From Acidobacteriota bacterium (GTDB taxonomy: Bacteria > Acidobacteriota > Vicinamibacteria > Marinacidobacterales > Marinacidobacteraceae), in the NCBI GenBank assembly GCA_009840635.1, contig VXNL01000071.1, positions 1-64,000 on the forward strand: a stretch of 64,000 nt of DNA, in the 5' to 3' direction. Below are positions 17,189-26,510 of this stretch, in pieces. The notes beneath the pieces were generated by a model. That model was not told the DNA's origin. It searched no databases and worked only from the letters and a program-made list of their open reading frames with translations. The stretch's first letter is position 1. Each line of letters begins with the position of its first letter. The translations under genes were made by a program, and so were the position numbers.

Positions 17189-18835
17189 ATGACTTTCCGG
17201 AACCGCGCCCCCAGGCGCCTTGCCCTTCCGGGGCTCGTCCTCGCCGCGTGCGTCTTCGGCTGCGGGCCGCCGGATTACGACCTGATCATCCAGGGCGGCA
17301 CCGTCTTCGACGGGACCGGGACGCCGGGCGTCGTCACCGATCTGGCGATCAAGGGAGAGCGCATCGCCGCGATCGGCGACGTCGGCGGCAACGCGGAACG
17401 AACGATCGACGCCACGGGGCTCTACGTGGCTCCCGGTTTCGTCGACATGCACAGCCACTCCGAGCTCCGGCGCCTGCTTGACGGCGGCCAGGGGCCTTCA
17501 TTCGCGTTCCAGGGGCTCACCACCGAGGTCTACGGAGAGACGACGTCGATGGGCCCGCGCGGCGGCCGGATCGAGGGCAGCCTGCCCGAGGAACTGGAAG
17601 GGAAGTGGGAGACCCTGGGCGGGTTCTTCGACTACCTGGACGAAACCGGGATCGCGATCAACGTGGCGTCCTACGTCGGCTCCGGCTCGGTCCGGGCCTA
17701 CGTCATGGGCTATGAGGACCGGGAGCCCACCGGCGAGGAACTCGAGCAGATGCTGGGGCTGGTGCGGGACGCCATGGCCGAGGGCGCGTTCGGAGTCTCC
17801 GCCGGGCTGAGCTACGTGCCCAACATCTACATGTCCACGGAGGAACTCGCGGCGATCGTCGCGGAGGCAGCCGCGGTGGGAGGCATCTTCGCGAACCACG
17901 CCCGCACCATGAACGGGACCGATCCGGAGGCGATCACGGAGGCCCTCCTCATCGGAGAACGGGCGGGCGCACCGGTCCACTTCTTCCACCTGAACTCGAC
18001 CTCCTCCACCGAGGCGGACACCTTCCTCGGCCTCATCGACGAGGCCCGGACCCGGGGAATGCAGGTTACCGGGGACTCCTACACCTACACCTGGGGCATC
18101 ACCGGGCTGCGCAGCTACATCCCCGCCTGGGCACAGGAAGGCGGCGTCGAGGCGATGCTCGAACGGCTGCGCGATCCGGAGATGCGCGAGCGCATCGCCG
18201 GCGACTTCGTCACCGAGCCGCCCTACCTCGCGAACATCGGCTGGCACCGCGTCCGGCTCGGCGTTGACGACCCGGAGATCAACGGCAAGCTCGTCGAGGA
18301 AGTGGCGGAGATGCGCAGCCAGCCCGCCGAGGAGGTCTTCATGGACGTGGTCCTCGAGCAGGAGGGCCGGGGCATCGTTATCGACTGGAACAACGAGGAG
18401 GACACGCTCCGCCAGGTGCTGGCCAAGCCCTACGTGGCCGGCGGGACCGACGGCGGCACGATCGATCTCGACTCGGACAACCTGCCCCCGCTCGTCCATC
18501 CCCGGCATCTCGGGACGGTCCCCCGCCTCCTCGGCACCTACGTCCGCGAGGAGGGTCTCCTCACCTGGGAGGAGGCGATTCGCAAGCTGAGCGGGCTTCC
18601 CGCGGAGATCCTGGGCCTCGAGGAGCGGGGGACGCTCGCCGAGGGGCACTTCGCCGATCTCGCGATCTTCGACCCGGAAGAAATCCGCGGGGTGGCCACC
18701 TTCGAGGATCCGTTCCACTACTCCGTCGGCATGCGCTACGTGCTGGTGAACGGGACCCCGGTAGTGGACGAGGGGGAGTACACCGGCGCGCTCCCCGGCC
18801 GGGCGCTGCGCGGCCCGGCGTACGCAGGCGAGTAG
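17189..18835 (+). CDS. N-acyl-D-amino-acid deacylase-family lipoprotein
   Basis: This 548-residue metal-dependent amidohydrolase resembles D-aminoacylase, which releases D-amino acids from N-acyl-D-amino acids. The N-terminus is a lipoprotein-type signal ending in VFGCG, so a periplasmic anchored location is likely. The beta-sandwich start DYDLIIQGGTVFDGTGTPG is followed by PGFVDMHSHSE near residue 88 (metal HxH), then GSGSVRAYVMG, IFANHARTMN, FFHLNST, TGDSYTYTWG and a late GGTDGGTIDLD with the catalytic-type Asp, and EERGTLAEGHFADLAIFDPEE closes the sandwich. Start ATG 17189 has GGGAG upstream. Neighbours are unrelated. D-amino-acid or peptide scavenging is the likely role, but the substrate is unproven. 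Confidence 0.88.
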   Translation: MTFRNRAPRRLALPGLVLAACVFGCGPPDYDLIIQGGTVFDGTGTPGVVTDLAIKGERIAAIGDVGGNAERTIDATGLYVAPGFVDMHSHSELRRLLDGGQGPSFAFQGLTTEVYGETTSMGPRGGRIEGSLPEELEGKWETLGGFFDYLDETGIAINVASYVGSGSVRAYVMGYEDREPTGEELEQMLGLVRDAMAEGAFGVSAGLSYVPNIYMSTEELAAIVAEAAAVGGIFANHARTMNGTDPEAITEALLIGERAGAPVHFFHLNSTSSTEADTFLGLIDEARTRGMQVTGDSYTYTWGITGLRSYIPAWAQEGGVEAMLERLRDPEMRERIAGDFVTEPPYLANIGWHRVRLGVDDPEINGKLVEEVAEMRSQPAEEVFMDVVLEQEGRGIVIDWNNEEDTLRQVLAKPYVAGGTDGGTIDLDSDNLPPLVHPRHLGTVPRLLGTYVREEGLLTWEEAIRKLSGLPAEILGLEERGTLAEGHFADLAIFDPEEIRGVATFEDPFHYSVGMRYVLVNGTPVVDEGEYTGALPGRALRGPAYAGE

Positions 18836-18870
18836 TCGGGGGCGTTCTCGGGGCAGAGCGGCGGCAGGCG

Positions 18871-18930
18871 GTCTGGTGGCCCTTCGGGCCGCGGTGCCGG
18901 TCTGAAGGCCGCTACCGCGAGAACCGGCCG
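18871..18930 (-). repeat. Degenerate dispersed double-hairpin element, copy 3
   Basis: On the minus strand this has the same parts as the other copies: a GGGACC leader, a GGCCTTCAGACCGGCAC half-stem, and a second hairpin GGCCCTTCGGGCC at 18878-18890. The first stem is interrupted by a short segment, positions 18914-18927, that also appears in the copy at 26402. It lies in the 200-base gap between the deacylase and the PD40 gene, where no protein is encoded. Confidence 0.5.
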
Positions 18931-18988
18931 GCGGTCCCAACCCTGCCGCCAGCCTGCCGTCCGGAGGTCGGCGGTCCCGAGTGCGCGG

Positions 18989-18994
18989 TACAAT
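18989..18994 (+). promoter_or_regulatory. Possible -10 hexamer upstream of the PD40 gene
   Basis: TACAAT lies 42 bases before the PD40 start, in an otherwise very GC-rich stretch. No good -35 hexamer is visible at the right distance. A similar TACAAT stands at 49351-49356, 26 bases upstream of gdhA. Both are suggestions only. Confidence 0.25.
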
Positions 18995-19036
18995 CACCGG
19001 CTACCGACCGGCCGGTTCGCAGCCCTCGTTTCCCCC

Positions 19037-20188
19037 ATGTTCCAGTCGTTGCGGCGCGTATCCGGCCGCCTCGTGTTCGTACTTCCAATTGCGTTGGGCG
19101 GAGGTCTGGTCAGCCCCGTCTTCGCGGGGCAGGGGGCTGACGACGAGTCGCGGTTCCTGAGCCGCATCCGCCGTTTGACCGTCGAGGGCAGACGCGCGGG
19201 AGAGGGGTACTTCTCCCCGGACGGGAAGGAGATGGTCTTCCAGTCGGAGCGGGAGCCGGGGAATCCCTTCTTCCAGATCTATCTGCTCTCGATGGAAACC
19301 GGCGACGTGCGCCGAGTGTCTCCGGGGCACGGCAAGACCACCTGCGCGTTCATCTCGGGGAAGAACGGGGACATCCTGTTCGCCTCGACCCACCTCGACC
19401 CCCGTTCGCTCGAGCTGCAGCGGGAGGAGATCGAGTTCCGGGAGAGCGGCCAGGAGCGCCGCTACGAATGGGACTACGACTCCCACATGGACGTCTTCGT
19501 GGAACGGCGCTCGGACGGCGAACTCGTCCGCCTCACCGACGCGCAGGGCTACGACGCGGAGGGAAGCTGGTCGCCGGACGGCCAGTGGATCGTCTTCACC
19601 TCGATGCGGGGCATGTTCGAGGACGAACTCTCGGAGCGGGAGAGCCGGCTCGCCGAAATCGATCCGTCCTACTTCGGCGAGATCTGGACCATGCGCGCCG
19701 ACGGCAGCGAACAGCGGCGCCTGACCCACGTTCCCGGCTACGACGGCGGCCCGTTCTACTTCCCCGACGGGTCGCGGATCATCTGGCGGCGCTTCTCGGA
19801 GGACGGGCTGGTCGCGGACGTCTGGTCCATGAACCCGGACGGGAGCGACCAGCGCCAGCTCACCGACTTCCGGGCCATGAGCTGGGCGCCGTACGTCCAT
19901 CCCTCCCTGGAGTACGTCCTGTTCGCCTCGAACAAGCTGGGATTCAGCAACTTCGAGGTGTACATGGTGGACGTCGCCGGTGAGAAGGAGCCGGTCCGGA
20001 TCACCACGACGGACGGCTTCGACGGGTTGCCGGTCCCCACCCCGGACGGGGAGGGCCTCGCCTGGACCTCCACCCGCCACGGCGGGGAAGGCGGCCAGAT
20101 CTACCTTGCTGACTGGGACCACGGGGCGGCGCTCGCCGCGCTCCGCTCCGCGCCCTCCCGGAACCAGCACACGGAGACCCCCCAATGA
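19037..20188 (+). CDS. Exported PD40/TolB-like beta-propeller protein
   Basis: This 383-residue exported protein has a signal peptide ending near PVFAGQ. The mature part consists of WD40-like PD40 blades: YFSPDGKEMVFQSER, EGSWSPDGQWIVFTS, GPFYFPDGSRIIWRR, YVHPSLEYVLFASN and PVPTPDGEGLAWTS, each in the xxSPDGxxIxF pattern of TolB and of the dipeptidyl-peptidase propellers. It is likely periplasmic and may present or bind a peptide or glycan. Its stop overlaps the ATG of the M28 peptidase (ATGA), which implies a fixed stoichiometry; the propeller probably works with, or is a subunit of, that peptidase. Confidence 0.85.
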   Translation: MFQSLRRVSGRLVFVLPIALGGGLVSPVFAGQGADDESRFLSRIRRLTVEGRRAGEGYFSPDGKEMVFQSEREPGNPFFQIYLLSMETGDVRRVSPGHGKTTCAFISGKNGDILFASTHLDPRSLELQREEIEFRESGQERRYEWDYDSHMDVFVERRSDGELVRLTDAQGYDAEGSWSPDGQWIVFTSMRGMFEDELSERESRLAEIDPSYFGEIWTMRADGSEQRRLTHVPGYDGGPFYFPDGSRIIWRRFSEDGLVADVWSMNPDGSDQRQLTDFRAMSWAPYVHPSLEYVLFASNKLGFSNFEVYMVDVAGEKEPVRITTTDGFDGLPVPTPDGEGLAWTSTRHGGEGGQIYLADWDHGAALAALRSAPSRNQHTETPQ

Positions 20189-21978
20189 ATCGCCGCCACC
20201 AGACCCTGACCGGTGTCAGCCTTTCGCTCGCGCTGTTCCTGACGCTCCCTGCCGCGGGCCAGACCCCCGAGGAACTCCGGGACGACGTCCTCGCGCTCAC
20301 CGGACCGGGCACCGACGGGCGCGCGGTGGGCACGCCGGGAGCCGCTACCGCGCGGCGCTACCTGATCTCCGAGCTGGAGGCCGCCGGCGCCCGGCTGCTC
20401 CCCGGCCAGGACGGCCTCGGGATCCCCTTCCGGTTCATCTCCGGAGTGGAGGACCGCGGCTCCTCGCTCCGGGCCGGAGGACACAAGCGTTTCGGCAGCG
20501 ACCAGGTGAAGGCCTTCGCGTTCTCGGAAACCGGGGAGGTGCGGGGAGAGCTCTATTTCGTGGGCTACGGCATCCGGGTTCCGGAAAACGCCGGGGTCAC
20601 CTACGACAGCTACGCCGGCCACGACGTTCGCGACAAGGTGGTCGTCGTCCTCCGTTATTTCCCGGACGACGTGCAGGACGAGACGCGATCCGTGCTGAAC
20701 CGCCACGCCGATTTCCGCTCCAAGGCGTCGGCGGCGCGGGACCAGGGGGCGGCCGGGATGGTGATGATCACCGGTCCCGGGTCCGAAGGAGCAGGAGAAC
20801 TGGCGCCGGACGGCTTCGACATCTCGGCGCCGGGCAGTCAGGGCATCCTCGCCGTCTCCATCGACGGGGCGGCCGGTGACCGGCTCTTCGCGGGGACCGG
20901 GGTCTCCCTCGCCGAGGTGCAGCGATCCCTCGACTCCGGCGAGGTGGACGCTGGGTCCTTCCCGCTTCCGGGGTTCGCCACGCTCGCCGTGGACCTTGAG
21001 AGGACGCCCACCAGCGGCGCGAACGTGGTCGGGATCCTCCCGGCGGCGGACGGCAGCCTCGATCCGCCCTACGTCGCGGTGGGCGCCCACTACGATCACC
21101 TCGGGATGGGGGGCGGCGGCTCCCTGAACCCCCACGCGCCCCCGGCCGTCCATCCCGGCGCCGACGACAACGCGTCGGGGACCGCGGCGGTGCTCGCGCT
21201 GGCGCGCACGGTTGCCGACTCTCCCCTCGCGCGGCCGGTGCTGGTCGGCTTCTGGTCCGGGGAGGAATCGGGCCTCCTCGGCTCCCGGGCGTTCCTCCGG
21301 GACGCGATCCGGCCGGACCAGCTCGCGGCCTATATCAACCTGGACATGGTGGGGCGGCTCGAGGAGAACCGCCTGACGGTCCAGGCGATGGGCTCGTCGA
21401 GCGTCTGGCCCGGCATCGTCGAGCGCGCGAACGTGCCGGGGGGCTTCGACCTCGCCCTCTCCGACGACCCCTACCTTCCCACCGACTCGTCGGCGTTCAA
21501 CAGCGAGAGCGTCCCCACCCTCAACCTCTTCACCGGGACGCACCCCGACTACCACCGGCCCTCGGACACTGCCGACAAGCTGAACTACGAGGGTCTCGCC
21601 CGGATCGCCCGCTTCACGGGGCTCGTCGCCCGCCGGGTCGCCGAGAGCGATCCGGTCCCCGAGTTCGTCGAGGTGGAGCGGGCCCCGGAGACCGCAACCT
21701 CGCGCGTCTCGATGCGCGCCTACACCGGGACGATCCCCGAGTACGCCACCGAGATCGAGGGACTGCTGCTCGGTGGAGTCATGGCGGGCGGCCCGGCCGA
21801 AACGGCAGGGCTGCAGAAGGGCGACGTGATCGTCGAGTTCGCGGGAACTCCGGTCCTGAACATCTACGACTACATGAACGCGCTGGAGGCCGCCCGCATC
21901 GGCGAGCCGCTCACCGTGGTGTTCCTCCGCAACGGGGAACGGCACGAGGTGACCCTCGTTCCCACGGCTCGTCCCTGA
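20185..21978 (+). CDS. Exported M28-family aminopeptidase with PDZ domain
   Basis: This 597-residue secreted zinc peptidase has an N-terminal signal (cleavage near PAAGQ). A PA-like insertion at about residues 110-260 is followed by the M28 catalytic core. The zinc-ligand and catalytic motifs are VGAHYDHLG (His near residue 302), GADDNASGT (Asp near 326), WSGEESGLLGS (Glu-Glu near 360), a Ser-Asp-Asp stretch, and THPDYHRPSDT (His near 450). The C-terminal about 100 residues form a PDZ domain (GLLLGGVMAGGPAETAGLQKGDVIVEF). It probably cleaves N-terminal residues from periplasmic or external peptides. It is translationally coupled to the propeller gene and followed 3 bases later by lepA. Confidence 0.92.
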   Translation: MNRRHQTLTGVSLSLALFLTLPAAGQTPEELRDDVLALTGPGTDGRAVGTPGAATARRYLISELEAAGARLLPGQDGLGIPFRFISGVEDRGSSLRAGGHKRFGSDQVKAFAFSETGEVRGELYFVGYGIRVPENAGVTYDSYAGHDVRDKVVVVLRYFPDDVQDETRSVLNRHADFRSKASAARDQGAAGMVMITGPGSEGAGELAPDGFDISAPGSQGILAVSIDGAAGDRLFAGTGVSLAEVQRSLDSGEVDAGSFPLPGFATLAVDLERTPTSGANVVGILPAADGSLDPPYVAVGAHYDHLGMGGGGSLNPHAPPAVHPGADDNASGTAAVLALARTVADSPLARPVLVGFWSGEESGLLGSRAFLRDAIRPDQLAAYINLDMVGRLEENRLTVQAMGSSSVWPGIVERANVPGGFDLALSDDPYLPTDSSAFNSESVPTLNLFTGTHPDYHRPSDTADKLNYEGLARIARFTGLVARRVAESDPVPEFVEVERAPETATSRVSMRAYTGTIPEYATEIEGLLLGGVMAGGPAETAGLQKGDVIVEFAGTPVLNIYDYMNALEAARIGEPLTVVFLRNGERHEVTLVPTARP

Positions 21979-21981
21979 CCG

Positions 21982-23808
21982 TTGCCCAACACCAGCGGTC
22001 CGGTTCCCATCGAACTGGTCCGCAACTTCTGCATCATCGCGCACATCGATCACGGGAAGTCCACGCTCGCCGACCGGCTCATCCAGCGCTGCGGCGGGGT
22101 CAGCGACCGCGAGTTCCGGGACCAGTTGCTGGACTCGATGGACCTCGAGCGCGAGCGCGGGATCACCATCAAGTCGAACAGCGTCTCGCTCCTCCATGAG
22201 ACGAAGCACGGGGAGACCTACCAGCTCAACCTGATCGACACCCCCGGCCACGTGGACTTCTCCCACGAGGTGCGCCGCTCGCTCATGTCCTGCGAGGGCG
22301 CGCTCCTGCTGGTGGACGCGGCCCAGGGGGTCGAGGCGCAGACGGTCGCCAACCACTTCGTGGCGATGGAGTACGACCTCGAAGTGGTTCCGGTGATCAA
22401 CAAGATCGATCTGCCGGCCGCCGATCCGGAGCGGGTGCGCGAGGAGATCGACGAGGAACTCGGACTCGACCCCTTCGAGGCGGTGCTCGCCTCGGCGAAG
22501 AAGGGCGAGGGAATCGAGGAGATCCTGGACGCCATCGTCACGCGGATTCCCCCGCCGGGCGGCGATCCTGCCGATCCGCTGCGGGCGCTCATCTTCGACG
22601 CCCAGTACGACACCTTCCGGGGAGTCGTGCTGCTGGTGCGCGTGGTGGACGGCGAGATTCGTCGCGGGGACCGGGTGCGCCTGATGCGCGGGGACACGGA
22701 CCACGTCGTCGAAGAGGTCGGGCTCCTGCGACTCCGCCGGGAACCGGTGGATGTTCTTTCCGCGGGGGCGGTGGGATACGCCATCTGCGGCATCAAGCGG
22801 ATTCAGGACATCGCGATCGGCGACACGGTGATTGACACCGCGCGCCCCGCGCAAACGTCGCTCCCTGGATACCGCGAACCGCGTCCGGTGGTGTTCAGCT
22901 CCGTCTACCCGATCTCGACCGACGACTACGGCGAACTCGAGAACGCGCTCGGGAAACTGTCGCTGAACGACCCGGCTCTGACGTATGAGCGCGAAACCTC
23001 CACCGCCCTCGGGTTCGGGTTCCGGTGCGGATTCCTGGGACTCCTCCATCTGGACGTGGTGCAGGAGCGGCTGCAGCGGGAACACGGGCTGTCGCTGCTC
23101 CTGTCGGCCCCCAGCGTGCGCTACCGGGTCAGCACCCGGGACGGGGAGCTGCACGAGGTCGAGAATCCGGCCTACTACCCGGACCCGGCGATCATCGACG
23201 GCACGGAGGAGCCGTACATCCGCGCTTCGATCCTGATTCCGGAACGTTCGGTGGGACCGGTCATGGAACTCCTGACCGAGCGGCGCCTGGCGACCAGCCG
23301 CATGAATTTCCTGTCTTCGCGGCGCGTGGAGATTCAGGCCGAGTTGCCGCTCGCCGAAGTCCTCTTCGACTTCCACGACCGGCTGAAGACGGTGACCCAC
23401 GGCTACGGCAGTTACGACTACGAACTGCTCGACTACCGCTCCACCAGGCTCGTCAAGGTGGACATCCTGGTGAACGGCGAGCGGGTGGACGCCCTCAGCC
23501 AGCTCGTTCACGAGGAAAAGGCGCGTCCCCGGGCGCTCGGCTACTGCGAACGCCTCGCCGAGGCGATTCCGATGCACAACTTCAAGATCGCCATCCAGGG
23601 CGCGATCGGGGGAAAGATCATCGCCCGCACCAACATCCGGGCGCTCAGGAAGGACGTCACCGCCAGGTGCTACGGCGGCGACGTCACCCGGAAGCGGAAG
23701 CTGCTCGAGCGCCAGAAGGAAGGGAAGAAGCGCATGAAGCAGGTGGGGAACGTGCAGATTCCCCAGTCGGCCTTTGTCGCAGTATTGAAGTCGAGTCCGG
23801 CGGCGTGA
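21982..23808 (+). CDS. lepA: Elongation factor 4 (LepA), ribosomal back-translocase GTPase
   Basis: This 608-residue translational GTPase is thought to act on stalled or misassembled ribosomes. The G-motifs are intact: AHIDHGKST near residue 20, the switch region RERGITIKSNSV, DTPGHVDFS, NKIDLPAA and SAKKGEGIEE. After the GTPase and domain II it has the LepA-specific C-terminal domain with NFKIAIQGAIGGKIIARTNI and a basic end containing VTRKRKLLERQKEGKKRMKQ. The start is TTG 21982, 3 bases after the M28 stop. Its last bases overlap hemW as GTGA. Confidence 0.96.
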   Translation: MPNTSGPVPIELVRNFCIIAHIDHGKSTLADRLIQRCGGVSDREFRDQLLDSMDLERERGITIKSNSVSLLHETKHGETYQLNLIDTPGHVDFSHEVRRSLMSCEGALLLVDAAQGVEAQTVANHFVAMEYDLEVVPVINKIDLPAADPERVREEIDEELGLDPFEAVLASAKKGEGIEEILDAIVTRIPPPGGDPADPLRALIFDAQYDTFRGVVLLVRVVDGEIRRGDRVRLMRGDTDHVVEEVGLLRLRREPVDVLSAGAVGYAICGIKRIQDIAIGDTVIDTARPAQTSLPGYREPRPVVFSSVYPISTDDYGELENALGKLSLNDPALTYERETSTALGFGFRCGFLGLLHLDVVQERLQREHGLSLLLSAPSVRYRVSTRDGELHEVENPAYYPDPAIIDGTEEPYIRASILIPERSVGPVMELLTERRLATSRMNFLSSRRVEIQAELPLAEVLFDFHDRLKTVTHGYGSYDYELLDYRSTRLVKVDILVNGERVDALSQLVHEEKARPRALGYCERLAEAIPMHNFKIAIQGAIGGKIIARTNIRALRKDVTARCYGGDVTRKRKLLERQKEGKKRMKQVGNVQIPQSAFVAVLKSSPAA

Positions 23809-25061
23809 CCGAGCGCCCGGATTCGACCTCGCTTTCGCCTGACCCACTCACCGAAACCCCGGAACCGGCTGCTCCGGGGCTCTACGTTCACGTTCCCTTC
23901 TGTTCGCGGATCTGTCCCTACTGCGACTTCGCCGTGACTCCGCTGGGGGGTCCCGGATCGGAGCGCCTCGATCGCTACCGGCACGCGCTGCTGACGGAGT
24001 TGGAGCTCCGGGCTGCCGCGCTCGGGGCGGACACGGTCTATTTCGGGGGCGGCACCCCCTCGCTCGCGCCGGCCGGATTCTTCCGGGAGGTGGCGTTGGC
24101 GGCTTCCGAGCGGGGCCTTGCTTCGCCCTCGCCGTTCATTTTCCTCGAGGCCAACCCGGAGGATCTGGTCCACGACCCGGAACTCGCCCGCCAGTGGGCG
24201 GCCGAGGAGATTTGGGGCGTCAGCCTCGGAGTGCAGGCGCTCGACGAGTCCCGGCTGCGGTTCCTCGGCCGCGCGCACAACGCGTCGGATGCCGCGGTCG
24301 CGGTGTCCCGGCTCGCCGAGGCCGGAATCCCCTGGATCTCGGTCGATCTCATCTACGGTACGGCGGGGCAGACCCCCGAGTCCCTGCGCGAAGAACTCGT
24401 CGCCATGGCCGCATTGCCGGGGGTGAACCACATCTCCGCCTACGAGCTGTCCATCGAGCCCGGAACGCCTTTCGGACGCCGCCGGGCCCGGGGGGAGACC
24501 CTCGCCGTTCGTTCCGAAGATGGGAGCGCCCTCTTCCACGCGGTGCACGAGACCCTCCGAGAGAGCGGTTTCGCCGCCTATGAGGCGTGCAACTTCGCCA
24601 CGGCGCCCGAGTTTCGTTCGCGCCACAACCGGAAGTACTGGAGCTTGGTGGAGTACCTCGGGGTCGGACCATCCGCCCATTCCTTCGCCCCGGAACGAGG
24701 GGAGCGGTTCTGGAACCGGCGGGCGTTCGAACACTGGGAGGAAGCGATTCTTCGCGGAGAGGAACCTACGGCCGAACGCGAAACCCTGCGTCCGTACGAG
24801 CGCGCCCTCGAAGAGGTGTTCCTGCGCCTCCGCACGACCGACGGCCTCCCGCTCGGGGGCTTCTCCGCCCGCTACGGCGAAGCGGTGGTGCGGGCGAACC
24901 GGAGGCTCTTCGGGAAATGGCGGGCACGGGGCCTCGTCGAGCTCAGGGGTGACGAGATGACGGGTTGCCTCCGACCGACTCGCGAAGGGTTGGCGGTTGC
25001 CGATGCGCTGGCCCGCGAGATGAATCTCGACGCGTTGACGGCGGACCGGGACGCCGCGTGA
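23805..25061 (+). CDS. hemW: Radical-SAM heme chaperone HemW-like protein
   Basis: This 418-residue radical-SAM protein related to HemN is predicted to bind heme and a 4Fe-4S cluster and to insert heme into target proteins; older annotation calls it oxygen-independent coproporphyrinogen oxidase. The cluster motif CSRICPYC near residues 33-40 is CxxxCxxC and is followed by DFAVTPLGG. Further motifs are YFGGGTPSLAP, SLGVQALDESRLRFLGR, and HISAYELSIEPGTPFGRR. The start is GTG 23805, overlapping lepA by 4 bp; longer frames upstream are shadows of lepA. Its stop overlaps the transporter that follows. The HNRKYW motif and the C-terminal helix-rich part agree with HemW. Confidence 0.93.
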   Translation: MTERPDSTSLSPDPLTETPEPAAPGLYVHVPFCSRICPYCDFAVTPLGGPGSERLDRYRHALLTELELRAAALGADTVYFGGGTPSLAPAGFFREVALAASERGLASPSPFIFLEANPEDLVHDPELARQWAAEEIWGVSLGVQALDESRLRFLGRAHNASDAAVAVSRLAEAGIPWISVDLIYGTAGQTPESLREELVAMAALPGVNHISAYELSIEPGTPFGRRRARGETLAVRSEDGSALFHAVHETLRESGFAAYEACNFATAPEFRSRHNRKYWSLVEYLGVGPSAHSFAPERGERFWNRRAFEHWEEAILRGEEPTAERETLRPYERALEEVFLRLRTTDGLPLGGFSARYGEAVVRANRRLFGKWRARGLVELRGDEMTGCLRPTREGLAVADALAREMNLDALTADRDAA

Positions 25062-26395
25062 CCCCCACCTTCGGGAAAACCCCGGAGGCGGCCCCGCCGC
25101 GGGCGCCGCTCACCACGAGCCGCATCTTCTGGGTGTGGCTGCCGATGGCGGCGACCTGGATCATGATGTCCGTCGAGGGGCTGCTGGTGGCCGCGGTAGT
25201 GGCCCGCCTTCCCGACGCGACCGTGAACCTTGCGGCATTCGGGGTCGCCTTCGCCTTCGCGCTGATCCTGGAGGCCCCGATCATCATGATGCTGAGCGCG
25301 TCCACCGCGCTCTGCAAGGACCGGGAGGCATTCCGTTCGCTCCGCCGGTTCGGGGCCACGCTGAACCTGGGACTGACCCTCCTCATGCTGGCCTGGACGC
25401 TGTCCCCGCTCTATCCGTGGATCGCCGAGACGGTGATGGGCCTCGATGCCCAGGTCGCCGAACTGAGCCGGCAGGCGCTGCTGGTCCTCCTGCCCTGGCC
25501 GGCGGCCATCGGCTACCGCCGCTTCTACCAGGGACTCCTCGTCCGGCATGGCCACACCCGGCGGATCGCCTACGGGACCACCATCCGGCTCTCGGGCATG
25601 GGGGTGACGGCCTGGCTGCTCTTCGACGCCCCGATATCGGGAGCGCTCGTTGGAGGGGCGGCGCTCTCGGTCGCGGTGCTGGTCGAGGCCCTCGCCACCC
25701 GCTTCATGGTGGCCGACTGCGTGCGCGAAGTGCTCGCCACCCCCCACAACGGCGAGCCGCTGACCACGCCGAGGATCCTCCACTTCTACATCCCGCTGCT
25801 CGTCAGTTCGGTGATCGCGCTCGCGATCCACCCGCTCGTCAACCTGTTCCTCGGCCACTCGCGTCTCGCCCTCGAATCGCTGGCCACCTACCCGGTGGTG
25901 GCGGCGCTGGCCTTCGTCTTCCGCAGCATGGGGCTCTCCTTCCAGGAGGTCGCCATCGCCTTCATGGACGGGAGCCGGCAGCGGTTCGACAAGCTGGTGC
26001 GCTTCGCTCTCGGCCTCGGGGTGGGGGCGTGCCTGCTGCAGGCGGTCATGGCCCTCACCCCGCTGTCCGGGCTCTGGTTCCAGCACGTCGCGGGCCTGGC
26101 TCCGAACCTGGTGGATCTCTCGGTTCCGGCGCTTCAGATCCTGGTCACGATGCCGATCTTCTCGGTGCTGCTCGCCTTCTACCGGGCGCTGCTGGTGTGG
26201 AGCACCGAGACCCGCGCCATCACCTGGGCCGGGCTCATCGAGACGGCGGCGGTCCTGTTCGTGCTCTGGGTGCTGATCCAGCCGGTGAACATGATCGGGG
26301 TGTACGCGGCGTCGTGGGCGACGCTGCTCGCGCGCGGGGTGGACCTCACCGCGCTCTATTTCTGGGGACTGCCGATCATCCGCCGGATGAAGTAG
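25058..26395 (+). CDS. MATE/ANKH-like multidrug or metabolite exporter
   Basis: This 445-residue membrane protein has about twelve hydrophobic segments in the MOP-superfamily style. Short motifs such as YRRFYQGLLVRHGHTRRIAYG and SVIALAIHPLVNLFLGHSRLALESLATYPVVAALAF resemble the ANKH-like branch rather than classical NorM. It probably exports an organic solute by coupling to H+ or Na+; the substrate is unknown. The start GTG 25058 overlaps the hemW stop as GTGA, making lepA-hemW-transporter a chain of overlapping genes. The frame extends to 24965 but that part is hemW in another frame. A double-hairpin repeat follows directly after the stop. Confidence 0.8.
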   Translation: MTPTFGKTPEAAPPRAPLTTSRIFWVWLPMAATWIMMSVEGLLVAAVVARLPDATVNLAAFGVAFAFALILEAPIIMMLSASTALCKDREAFRSLRRFGATLNLGLTLLMLAWTLSPLYPWIAETVMGLDAQVAELSRQALLVLLPWPAAIGYRRFYQGLLVRHGHTRRIAYGTTIRLSGMGVTAWLLFDAPISGALVGGAALSVAVLVEALATRFMVADCVREVLATPHNGEPLTTPRILHFYIPLLVSSVIALAIHPLVNLFLGHSRLALESLATYPVVAALAFVFRSMGLSFQEVAIAFMDGSRQRFDKLVRFALGLGVGACLLQAVMALTPLSGLWFQHVAGLAPNLVDLSVPALQILVTMPIFSVLLAFYRALLVWSTETRAITWAGLIETAAVLFVLWVLIQPVNMIGVYAASWATLLARGVDLTALYFWGLPIIRRMK

Positions 26396-26401
26396 CGCGC
26401 C

Positions 26402-26471
26402 GCCGGCTTGGAGCCCCCACCGGGAGAACTGGGCCGGCTTCAGCCGGCACAGCGGGCCGCAGGGCCGCGGA
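26402..26471 (+). repeat. Dispersed double-hairpin element, interrupted copy 4
   Basis: The first hairpin GCCGGCTTCAGCCGGC is at 26433-26448. Before it the leader GGCTTGGAGC is separated by an extra segment that includes ACCGGGAGAACTGG at 26419-26432. A second hairpin follows, GGCC arms around GCAG. It fills the convergent gap between the transporter and the minus-strand aspartoacylase-like gene. Confidence 0.65.
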
Positions 26472-26510
26472 TGACGCCTTGGGCGCCCGCCGCCGTGGCG
26501 GGCCCCGTGC

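Noticed and set aside
20101-23847. Open frame of more than 1200 codons on the minus strand
   Set aside because: It lies opposite the M28 peptidase and lepA, which have complete motifs; composition is that of an antisense shadow.
24965-25057. Longer start for the MATE/ANKH-like transporter
   Set aside because: It would lie wholly inside hemW in another frame; GTG 25058 gives the usual 4-bp overlap and a membrane protein of normal length.
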